Shown here: positions 11,801 to 27,098 of the stretch, in pieces
Position numbering within the stretch: position 1 is the stretch's first letter
Layout of the letters: every line of letters starts with the position of its first letter
NCBI GenBank assembly: GCA_000310025.1
Contig: FN649743.1
Span: 2,738,173-2,765,270, forward strand
Reading direction: 5' to 3'
Length of the DNA stretch: 27,098 bases
DNA from: Ectocarpus siliculosus
Taxonomy: Eukaryota; Sar; Phaeophyceae; Ectocarpales; Ectocarpaceae
Made by a program: the position numbers and the translations under genes
Notes under the pieces: generated by a model
Database searches by the model: none
Told to the model about the DNA's origin: nothing
Seen by the model: the letters and a program-made list of their open reading frames with translations, nothing else

Positions 11801-14800
11801 AGGCACTAGCTGCTGCTGCTGCACCGAGACGAACACCCCTTGGCCTTACGCCAAGTCCCTCTCCCTCCCAACCCAAAACACGTATGCTACACAAAACGCT
11901 AGAGAAACGCAACAGCACCCCAACACGATGAAAGCAACCATAACAAAACCTCTCTTCTCCCCTTTGCCTTGACGAACCCTCTACGTCCCCCCAAGCACAC
12001 AAAACACAAAAAGAGAAAGATGGTGCACAAATATACTCAAGCATACACGATACAACCAAAGACCCCAAAAAAACGCCTCTCTCACTTGATGACGAACTCC
12101 CGGATTCGCCTCGATCGGTTAGCCTCCCCCCTCCAGGCCGTGAGGACTCTCAGCGAGAGCGAGTCCGTTCTCCACTTGACCACCTGCCGCGCGTTGCGGC
12201 AGGCTCTGGTGTGCTTGGCCCATGCGAGAAAGGCCGCCTTGCGCCCCTCGAGCATGTGCATCAGGATCCTCTCCTGCGAAGCACGAAATAACGCATTCTT
12301 CTTGCTTTCATGGCACATTTTCTATTTTTTGCGTCTGGGTGGAAAGTGTCTTGTGTACATTCGTACAGATCGATAAACACCCTGGGGGGAGGCTGTTACC
12401 GCTGCCTGGCAACGATCGGTCAAAAATACAACAACAACAACTATTACATAGATCCGTACCAAAAGCCCACTCCCGCCAGATGCATTGCCTGAACCTTCTA
12501 TTGGGACCAGCCGCCGGCGGTACTGCGGGTGCACGGGACGGGCGTGTCCCACGTGCACAATTGCTGTTGGCGGCAGCAAAGAGCCGTGATCGCGGGAAAC
12601 CGCACCGAAACTCCTTCCCCCACAACAACTCTCAACATCGCAACGCTAAGCAGCACGCCACCGAACACCACAACCGGCCAAAAACTAACACAAATCTTGC
12701 CGCCCGGGAGGGTTGCCCATCACGATTATCCCTTGCCTACCCGGAGGATAAACTAACCCGGGTTGGGTTGCTGGACACACGCAACACACCCGTTCTCCAC
12801 AACGGAGAGCGCATCTTTACCTTTATCCATGCCGCCCGAGCCTCTCTCTCTCTTGCGGCCCTCAGAGCGTCCTCCTCCGCCTGCCGCCTCTGTCGCATCG
12901 CCAGGAGCATGGCGGAGCCTTTGCCAGCCGACGTTTCTCGCGCCGCCTGGCCGCCAACAACAGGCCAAGACCGAAACATCAAACATCGAGCAAGGGATAA
13001 ATTAAACACCGAGCAAGGGATATATTTAAACATCGACCAAGGAATAAATTAGGGGGGGACGGCACACGCAGCACGGTTTCACAGTTTGCAGGAAGGCCTC
13101 CCAGTGGAAATCATGGACACCCCCCAGGCTGAGGGTCCACTTAGTAGTTACCACGAACAACATTAACAGCAACAGCAACAGCAACAACAGCAGCAGCACC
13201 ACCACCACCAACAACAACAACAACAACCACAACCACAACAACAACAACAACTGCGCTAAAAAAAACTACAACACAGACAGCAACAGGGCGCGATCGCCAC
13301 TCCCGACGACCGTGACGTGAGCAAGGGTGGTTACCTGAATGAGCCGGAAGTGGTCCGCTCGCTCTTGGTACCTCCGTCGAACGCTCTCCCGGCCCTCCTG
13401 CCGCATGTCCAGCGGCGAAGAGCACTGCCGAGCGATTTTTCGTCGTAAAATAATATGCTGTTTCGATTACGTTTGATCTTTAGCTACGGGCTAACATCCA
13501 ACAGAGTAGCCACCACGGACGTTGTTCTTCATGCAAGAACGGTGGTGTGAGCATCCCTCTCGTACGTACGTCCAAGTGCACATCAACTCCATCCAGCCAA
13601 AAAATACCCATGGAAACAACCAATGTGTACTCTGCAGGGGTGAAATATAAAAAAATTGCACAATTTTAATCGAGATCTCACCGCAGTGCTACCGGCCGCC
13701 TCGTCGAGAGCCGCGGCGAGAGCGTGCATGGCGGAGCCGTGAGGAACCTTCCAGTCCGAGCGCCTCAGGGGGGTTGTTATCGCCGACTCCGGCGGCTCAT
13801 ACCTGGTGACACACAAAAAAGAATTTACACAAAATTTTAATAAAATCGAAGATCACAATAAAATCGAAAAATGTCACCACAATTAGCGCGATATGAGATC
13901 CACCAGCGTTTTCAGCGTGAGGACTACCAACCAAATGAAGAATTATTCAATTTCAATTTAAGTTAGAAAATAAATACAACGGAAAAAAACGTTTCTAGAG
14001 AAAATATTTCACCAACTTGCATACATATCCAAAAGAACCTAAAGTTATCACTAACCGTGGCCGTCGTGACCCGTCACTACCACGAGAGACAAACAGCGAC
14101 GACAGCGGAAACAAACAAGCAAGATAGCCTGGCTATGATCATCACACCTCGCCACTTGATGGCCTCTTCATGTTTAGTATGGACGAGCGTTTGGTACTTG
14201 AACGAACCGCGAGAAGCATGGCCAGAAACACCAAGGAAAAGCGTAAAAACCGCTTCTTCAGGGTGCGATTCGCGCCCAGAAAAATCAAACTCGACGGACA
14301 ACACAAGGACAGCGAATTCTTCAGGAATATCCTGGCTTGTTCTAACCGCCACACAGACACTTGAGCTAAATGGCAGTTTCAATCATAGTCTTTGGCAACA
14401 TACTCGACGGTCGTAGCATAAGGAAACACATTTCAACAAGTACGCCACATAGAGCATTCTCCTCCCGAAAAGTCCCTTTCAACCACCGCCGCTGTAAAGC
14501 TATGTAGTTCTACCCACACCTACACCACATCAACACACACACACACACACTGTCACACACACGCACGCACGGACGGACCTGATGCGCTCGAAGTCTGGCC
14601 ACGGGCGAGTCTTCGGCGCCGTTCTCTCCGAAGGTTTGAGCGTCGTCCTCAGCGGGCGCACGGCCGACCTCCCGGCGGCGCCCTCCCTCTTTGGCGACGC
14701 CGTGACGCCACCATCCAGCCTCGCCGTTGCTACCGCTGCCGCTGCCGCTGCCCTGCCGGGTTCATCTCCCCCCTTTCCTCGCCGCTCGGGAGTCGACCAA

Positions 14801-17069
14801 GCCGACCCCGACGACGAGCCTCCCCAGGCAACTTCCGAGCTACCACCAGCCACGACGTTGTCGGCATCGATCGAGGAACTTCCCGCGGCCGGGTCGGGGG
14901 AGCCGTCCGCGGCCGAGGGCCTGCGCGTGTTCGAGGAGCCGCCACCGATTAACGGGCAGCGGCCTTCGGGAGCGGCGGCGGCGGCGGCGGCGGGAGGGGG
15001 CGGCGACAGCGAAGGCGACGCCGCGCTCAGGAGGCGTCGGCGGGGCAGCGGCGGGGCCGAGGACGAGATGGGGTGCGGGGGAGTTGCCATGACGAAGGCG
15101 TTCCTCGAGCTGGTGGTGGAGGTGGCGGTGGCGGCCGCTGCAAGTCGTGTCGCGGACGCGATGGCTGCCATGCGGCCCTTGAAATCGATCAAAGTTTCCT
15201 GCAGAGCGGAGTCAATCGGAGGGGGGCACGAGTACGCCGGGGGTTTTCGCGGTGGGGGGGGGGGGGGAGGGCGAGGTGTTGATTACTTACGTGGCCGCTG
15301 CAATCGGTCAGACTCTTGGATGTATGGTACCAATGATCCGTGGCGGGATCGACGCGAACAAGGAGGTGGTGAACTGACATTTTTGGGTCCGTTGCTAAAA
15401 GCGACCGTGGTCTTATAAAAACACACACGTTCACAAGCGACGGAAAGGCACTCAAGGAGACCGACGTCGTGATGGCGTCTTCCGCACGTGCGCACCACCC
15501 ACAGCGCAGCAAATTCCAACCGAAAACTTGGGTGCCGCCACCGCCTCTAACAAGACGCGCACAGCGCCAGCGTCCACGTAAGCTCACCTCGTCTTGCCGC
15601 ACGACCGGCTTCCTCTTCCTCCTACGGCGGCGGCTGACCCCGCGCTCTTTGGGACACGCCTCCGCGCCCGCCCCTGCCCACGCACCCAACCCTTGCCCAG
15701 CCCCTCCTTCTTGACCACCCCTGCCACAAAAGTCTTCCGAAAACCGTTCCGACGAAGAGGCATTGAGCAGCTGTTCCTTGCGATTCGTCGATCGCTCCCG
15801 CCGACAGCTATCGGCAGCGCGGCTGCCAGCGCTGCTCTGGGAGCCGTCGCGGAGGCCGCCGCTCGTCTCCGCCCCGTCCCCGTCGGCATCCGCTTCAGTG
15901 GTGCTTCCTCCGCAGGAGTCGCTGTCGTCCGCGAGGTTGGGTTTCCGCTGGTTCAGTCGGCATTTTCGTCGCGCCCGGGCGGGGCGACGGGCCGCCGCCG
16001 CCACCGCCGCCGCCGCCGGTGTTCCACTCCGATCGCAATCCTCCTCGCCCTCCGCCCATTCCGGGGCTAAGCCCTGACCGCCGTCATCGCCGGCCGCTGC
16101 CGCCGCCGCCGTCGCGGCCGGCGGCGGGCGGCCGCTGCCGCCGCTGGGGCCGCTACAGTCTATACCTATGCTCAGCCTGCTGGACGCCCTGGGCTTGCCG
16201 CTGCCGGTAATGCCGCGATGGAGCGGGGCCGGAGGGGAGCAAATGCACGGGGTGGACGCGTACCCCGGAGTATCGGGACCTCTCGCCACCTTCGGCGTCA
16301 TGGGAAACGCCGCCCCCCGTGTCTCAGGAGGTAGGTGCTCGCCGTCCGTCCCCGTTGGGCGCGACCGGTGTTGTCCTACCCGTGGCGTCGACGGGGTTGG
16401 CTGGCCGGGGCCCGGGGTATTGGAGGTATCCCCAAAGTTCCCGCCGCCGCTCTTGCCGAAGTAGAACATCTCTCGCTTCCCGCCTTCGTTGCCGCCGCCG
16501 CTACTGCTGCTCCTGCCGAAAGAGAAAACCTCGTCTTTCTGCTGCTCCCGTGCGGGAGAGAGGTAGCGCAAAGGCGACGGCCTCTTCGCCACCACCGCCA
16601 TAACGTCGCTTAAGCCTGCGACGCCCCTGCCACAGCTGTTTCTGGCGTCGCTCGTGAACAGACCGCTGCCGACCTCCCGCCGAATAGCCGGCGGTGGCAG
16701 AAGATGTTGGCCCTGGGCGACGCCGCCGCCGCCGCCGCCGAGCGGAGGCACTCTCACACCACCCCCGGCAGCAGCAGCAGCAGCAGCAGCAGCCCGCCTT
16801 GGCTTGCTCGGCCTGCCCGTGCGTACCGGCGCGGGGGGGCTTTCCATGACGGTGGTCGAAGAGGGCGAACGCGCGACGACCGCTTTGGGGTGCTGGGTAG
16901 TAGTCTCGGTTACTGCCGCCGCCGCCGCCGCTGCCGGGGAGGGCGATAGCGTAAGACCCGCCGCCCCCCTTAAGTAACTGGGCGACCGCGTGACCTGGAA
17001 ATTCGGGCAGTGTGAGCGGGAGAACTCATGTAAACGCATGCCGCTGTCGCTAGACCATTGACCTCGCAT
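8849..17069 (-). CDS. Large Sfi1-like W-repeat protein with low-complexity N-terminal half, 10 exons
   Basis: Exons in sense order: 17069-15588, 15198-14579, 13802-13682, 13424-13335, 13139-13083, 12946-12821, 12273-12086, 11167-11059, 10116-9914, 9542-8849; about 1229 residues. Phases agree at all nine junctions. Residues 1-700 are Ser/Pro/Gly/Ala-rich with poly-Ala runs, several TP sites (MTPK, DTPG) and two related FG motifs (VFSFGRS, MFYFGKS). Residues 700-830 are charged and helical. From about 833 to 1040 there are repeats with core F-x-A-W-[KR]: AAFLAWAK, RVLTAWRG, AVFMAWKE, SCFCAWRD, with W at 850, 879, 908 and 937, exactly 29 apart, then weaker copies (SALSGLAG, CFLALAGN, AVFQGWRV). 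The F-x-x-W-[KR] core resembles the centrin-binding repeat of Sfi1-type proteins, so a centrin/calmodulin-binding scaffold role is inferred, not shown. The last 185 residues are Gly/Ala/Glu-rich. The exon 5 borders (donor GTGAAA) are the least certain. The N-terminus is uncertain: ATGs at 17069 and 17039 both lie in a dispersed repeat. Confidence 0.75.
10240..10770 (-). repeat. Two diverged copies of an ~100-nt element in intron 8 of the W-repeat gene
   Basis: Plus-strand 10302-10348 (ATCACCGGTACGTGCGAT...CCCCGTGCG) and 10731-10777 (ATCACCGGCACGTGCGGC...CCCCGTG) are clearly related. Weaker similarity extends upstream of each (TCGAMTTTCAAAATAT versus TCGAAAAATTCTTT). This suggests a degenerate mobile or dispersed repeat, but no ends could be defined. 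Confidence 0.4.
12981..13050 (-). repeat. Three ~23-nt tandem units in intron 5 of the W-repeat gene
   Basis: Plus-strand units AAACATCGAGCAAGGGATAA at 12981, AAACACCGAGCAAGGGATAT at 13004 and AAACATCGACCAAGGAATAA at 13028 each end in an AT-rich tail. They occupy half of a 136-nt intron. Confidence 0.8.
13157..13252 (+). repeat. CAR/AAC triplet-rich tract in intron 4 of the W-repeat gene
   Basis: Imperfect AAC, CAG and CAC triplets fill about 96 nt of a 195-nt intron. On the gene's sense strand they form a GTT/GCT pyrimidine-rich stretch directly before the acceptor AACTACTAAG at 13140. Confidence 0.9.
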
Positions 17070-17084
17070 CCCTACAATGCCGGG
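17024..17084 (-). repeat. Dispersed repeat, copy B (5' end of W-repeat gene)
   Basis: Inverted partner of 5643-5703. It carries both candidate ATGs of the W-repeat gene (17069 and 17039). Both ATG triplets are also conserved in copy A, where the first reads into a stop after four codons (MRGQ). Confidence 0.8.
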
Positions 17085-17120
17085 ATGGAGCGGTATGCCG
17101 GGAAAACGCCGGCTCTCACC

Positions 17121-17140
17121 GGGGGGGGGGGGGGGGGGGG
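17121..17140 (+). repeat. Homopolymer run of 20 G
   Basis: Twenty consecutive G lie 52 nt upstream (sense) of the proposed start of the W-repeat gene. The length is likely to vary or to be unreliable in assembly. It would be a strong G-quadruplex former. Confidence 0.9.
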
Positions 17141-17144
17141 TCAC

Positions 17145-20100
17145 GGTGTAGCGGTGGGGATGATGACTATGGCGTTGGTGAAGCTAGCTAGCTTGCTGCA
17201 AGGCCTGCCTTAGCTCTCGAGAACTTTGTGTGTGCGTCCGGAGCGGAAGGCGCCATGCTCAAGATCAACGGTTGGCAGGAGATTCCATGTTTTTGTACGT
17301 ACGTTTTCGGTGGGAAAAAACACAAAGGCACACAGCTTCAATCAGGGGGGGGTACATGGCACAGAGGACGCACCCGAACTTCAGCATCCGTACGACAGAT
17401 GCACCCGGTGTCGTTGAAGGGGAACTCGTACCGACCGGCAAAACATTTAACATGTTCCTTTAAGGGCGAACTTGAGTCACGGCATTACCCTGCGTCTGAC
17501 TTAGCGACGAATCAGCAAAAAACCAGCCGGGCTGCACGAAATCCAACGCCTCTCTTTGCACTGCTATGTCCACTGTTGATATGGCACATGACGCAGCAGG
17601 CATGTATGGCAGTTCCGGCACGTGTCACACTCAACTGTGTCGCATCTATCTACGACACATGTCTACAGCTGTAGTCTACATGTGCACTTCTAATTTTATG
17701 GGGCGATTAGTGAGAATCGCACACCAGCCGTTGTGCCAATCCCGCAATCCCAAGTTGTATGTATCCGGTACCAGTTGCACGACCGCATCTGACGGTTGGT
17801 TTCGACCTGGGCTTGTGTGTTGTCGGTGTTATGTACATGGCGTCGTTTGGAGCCACTTTTCGGTTGACGATGTTCGCGAAAAAGACGAAAAATCCCTCGT
17901 ATGCACGCATAACAATATACATGCATATGTGGCACCAGACACCGTCGGCATCGTCGGCACGCGACGAAGCGCCGCGACGAAGCGCATTCGGCCACTATCT
18001 TCCATCTTTCGCACAAGGATTGACTGCTGCTACGTACCATGGGCACGAAACAAGAAACACTCACACATGTGTGAACGCGTGCACGCATGCGGATGTTGTA
18101 GCCGTGGCTATTCAACGTACAACGAGAGAAGAAAAAACACCACATGATGGAACGGGTAGTCTTTTGTGTGTAATGCTGTGTTTAGGGGGGGACGAACGTC
18201 CATATGTGGAGACCGCTCCCGTAACACACCAAAACAGGAGGTAGGACCAGTATGTGCGTACATGCGTACTACAATCGTTCTGCCCACTACATGCTGTCCC
18301 TGCATGTATGTGTGAGCCTTCTGCGCCGACACCTCGAGATGACTACTGCCGCGGCGTGTGCCTCCGGCCATATCAAGAAAGCTGCTTCCTTCACCCTGCT
18401 GTCCACTTGTTTCCGACGAATCTACGCACATTCCCGCATAGTCTCCGAACTGGAGGCTGCCGAACTTCGCAATTTGGAAATGTCGATAAAAAAAAAAACT
18501 CGAATAATAGCAGCAGCTACCCCCACCTCCAGGTAGGAAGCTTGGTTCACCCATGGTCTTCTATCGCTCCCAACAGCGCCGATCCCGCCCGGAAACTCCT
18601 TCCTTCCAAGGCTGCTCTCGCGGCAATAGCCTCTGTCATCCTGTGGTGTTGTAGGGTTCCTGGCAGCGGGCGAACTAGGCGAGGCCTCCACCAGCGTTCC
18701 CTCGTTGTCAGAACTGGAGCTGGCCCTCTTGCTCTGGCAAGCCCACGACCGGCGGTCTATCCCCATGGAGCAACGCGAAACCAGCAGGTTCTCCAGGCTA
18801 GGTTGGATAGAGCAGAAGGGTCGTGCAGCGTGATGCTTGTTGCGCCTGCCACACACCACAGCTGTGCTGCGCCCGTGGGTGCCGCGTGCCGCGCTCCCTC
18901 TGGCTGATTATTTTCTGTCAATTTTGTGTCGGTTCGAAATAAAACACGCCTCGCGAACTACCGTATTCCAAGATGCATCTGTTCTTGTAGTTCGGCAGCA
19001 GGCCCTCGTCCGGCGCCCCCCCCCTTATATCCTTCTGCAACCTTTGCTTACGTGGCTGCTCGCTGTCGCCTGTTTCACAGTCAGCAGATCGAACGCCCAC
19101 AATGCTTTCCTCTCTTCGTCCACGGTGGTCTAGGGCCTCTGAATAACCCCGGCCTTTTCGTGCGGAATGGGTCAGCCGAAATGGTTCGTATCTGCTGCTG
19201 TAGCCTGTAGCCGTTGTTTTTGACGAAGCATTTCGAACGTGATCCCCGCGGAGGGTTGGTATGAAAGAACAGCAGTCAGTGTCACCAAAAGGGGTAATGA
19301 TGAAAGATGAAAATAAAGCAGGCAGCAGCACCAGCCCCCTGCCAGCTGCGACGTTTTCCCAAGCCCGAACAGCTGACGTGTTCAACTCGAGGAGTCCAAA
19401 GAACCTCAACGAGCCAAAAGAAAAACACGCACTTTGTGTTCTTCGGCAGGAGCACAGCTTGTTTGCCGGAAGGACCAACGTTGCGGCACAGGAAGGGAAG
19501 GGACATACATGTAAATTGCCATCAGGGTGCTTCTTCATGTGGAACCGGGGTCAGCGCCGACTCTAGGGAATTACTCCGGGGGGGGGGCATTCGGTTGCAA
19601 TATTGTAAGTAGGTATATTTCGTCGCCCGGAGACTTTTGCGGCTGGTGTGCATTCATTCACAAAATGTCACTCAATATGTAGGTACCTATTTTGTACCAG
19701 GTAGCGTATAGTTGCAAACCACCTTGGCTTTGTGGCGTCACTTTGCGCTTTGTGGTGCCGAGCTGTGATGAAGAGATTGCTCGTTGACGCCAGTCCAGAC
19801 ACGATAGTCTAGCGACCGCGCCAGGGACAAAGCCTGAGGGCAGAGCGACTATCACGGACGCACCGCCGGATCTCGCGGTTCTGTGTATCGATGCAAGGTA
19901 GGCGATCTATGTACCTGCCAGAGAGACGCTAGGGCATTTGATGCCCTTTCGGCGGAGAGGCATATGCGGCAAAAAGGCACAAGCAGCGAAAAGGGCATCC
20001 ACATCGTCACGAAACTGCGGGGTGAGCGGTGTGTCTGACATCTAAGGGTTCGCCAAAGCCATACTGTACACATGATACAACAACCTTAAAGCACCTCTGG

Positions 20101-20790
20101 TGCCCTACTGCTGTCCTGGCAGCGACAAAACGCCAAAACCACCGTCGTCGTGTTTGTACCACATGGCGGGGTTGCTTTCGGGACCGTGGGCTCACGGTTA
20201 GGGGGTAACGATTGAAGCAAAAAAGCAAAACACAAAATTCCCAAGGAAATCAAGTCTGATTGACGTATCGGACGACCAACAGCCAAAAATGTCGGCGGGC
20301 AGAACGCGGTGTTTGCACGAAACTCCACCATAATCACTACCAGATACGTGATATTCATTACAGATGCTCCTCGCGCCCACTCCCGCGCCCCTCCTAGATC
20401 GGACCTGTTGCCCTAGCGCCATTCTACGCAGGAAATCATGACAAGGGGTAGCACCCTCAGATTGCCTTTGCCTCGATCCGCCTCTCAGAAAATCGTGTAG
20501 GGCACGTCTTCGTCTGGAATCCTCCTGCGAACAGAAGTTGCAATAGCAGTCCAAGAAAGACGTGGCAGCAAAATAGTTGCACGACAATCTCAGCCCGGGG
20601 ACATAACGTGACCACGTTCGAGGTTTGGACTTCACAGCAGCCGCGCAACTAGCACGGTCCATGTGTTGTCCACCACGCGGAAACATGCGTACCCCCCATG
20701 AAACACACATCACGAGCTGGGTGACCCCAAACGCAGAAGGCGAAAAGCAGACTTTTCATTGCGGCTGGGAAGGAACAGAAACCTTGCCCT
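17145..20790. other. Region without a supported gene between the W-repeat and Trm8 genes
   Basis: It should hold the 3' UTR of Trm8 (right side) and the promoter, and perhaps 5' exons, of the W-repeat gene (left side). Minus-strand frames at 18918-19538 (206 residues) and 20198-20713 (171 residues) have no motif I recognise. A 27-nt near-palindrome with a perfect CTACAGCTGTAG centre lies at 17657-17683. Confidence 0.55.
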
Positions 20791-27082
<6,292 letters not shown>

Positions 27083-27098
27083 TTGGCACCTGGGGTGC

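Noticed and set aside
12222-13052. Plus-strand 276-residue open frame
   Set aside because: It lies antisense to exons 6 and 7 and intron 6 of the W-repeat gene and runs into the 23-nt tandem repeat. Composition is that of intron and antisense sequence.
14582-15418. Plus-strand 278-residue open frame rich in Ala/Gly/Pro
   Set aside because: It is antisense to exon 2 of the W-repeat gene. GC-rich triplet sequence opens several frames at once, and the plus frame has no splice signals or motif.
18918-19538. Minus-strand 206-residue open frame
   Set aside because: No motif, no convincing splice sites in phase, and no family resemblance. Left as unassigned intergenic sequence.

Overview
The window looks like nuclear DNA from a photosynthetic stramenopile, most likely a brown alga such as Ectocarpus (inference). 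Three observations point that way. Genes are split by many introns of roughly 140-1360 nt. One gene carries a heterokont bipartite plastid presequence, with an ASA|F cleavage site followed by a twin-arginine thylakoid signal. Simple triplet and dinucleotide repeats are abundant. There are no operons, CRISPR arrays or prokaryotic features. Almost all the long open frames in the GC-rich parts are antisense shadows.

I could assemble three genes exon by exon. In each, splice phases agree at every junction and the summed coding length is a multiple of three. (1) Plus strand, 1575-5904: a thylakoid-lumen protein of about 248 residues with no family I can name. It has seven exons, including a 21-nt microexon, and two of its six introns start with GC rather than GT. 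(2) Minus strand, 17069 to 8849: a protein of about 1229 residues in ten exons. A long Ser/Pro/Ala/Gly-rich N-terminal half is followed by Sfi1-like F-x-x-W repeats, four of them spaced exactly 29 residues apart across three splice junctions, and then by an acidic low-complexity tail. (3) Minus strand, 27082 to 20791: the complete tRNA (guanine-N7)-methyltransferase catalytic subunit (Trm8/METTL1 family), nine exons and 276 residues, with every family motif present.

Layout: 1-1574 is upstream sequence with CTG repeats and no supported gene; gene 1 is 1575-5904; 5905-8848 is a convergent 3' intergenic region holding a 66-nt tandem repeat; gene 2 is 8849-17069; 17070-20790 has no supported gene and must hold the 5' side of gene 2 and the 3' UTR of gene 3; gene 3 is 20791-27082 and reaches almost to the right edge. 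Genes 2 and 3 point the same way, and gene 1 converges on gene 2. The three have no evident shared pathway: they concern the plastid lumen, a probable centrin/cytoskeletal scaffold, and tRNA modification.

The most unusual observations are a degenerate minisatellite of about ten 59-nt units in gene 3 whose last unit is the 3' end of a catalytic-domain exon plus its splice donor; the GC-AG introns and microexon of gene 1; the 29-residue repeat array of gene 2; and an inverted dispersed repeat, 84% identical over 61 nt, that supplies both candidate start codons of gene 2 and lies in the last intron of gene 1.
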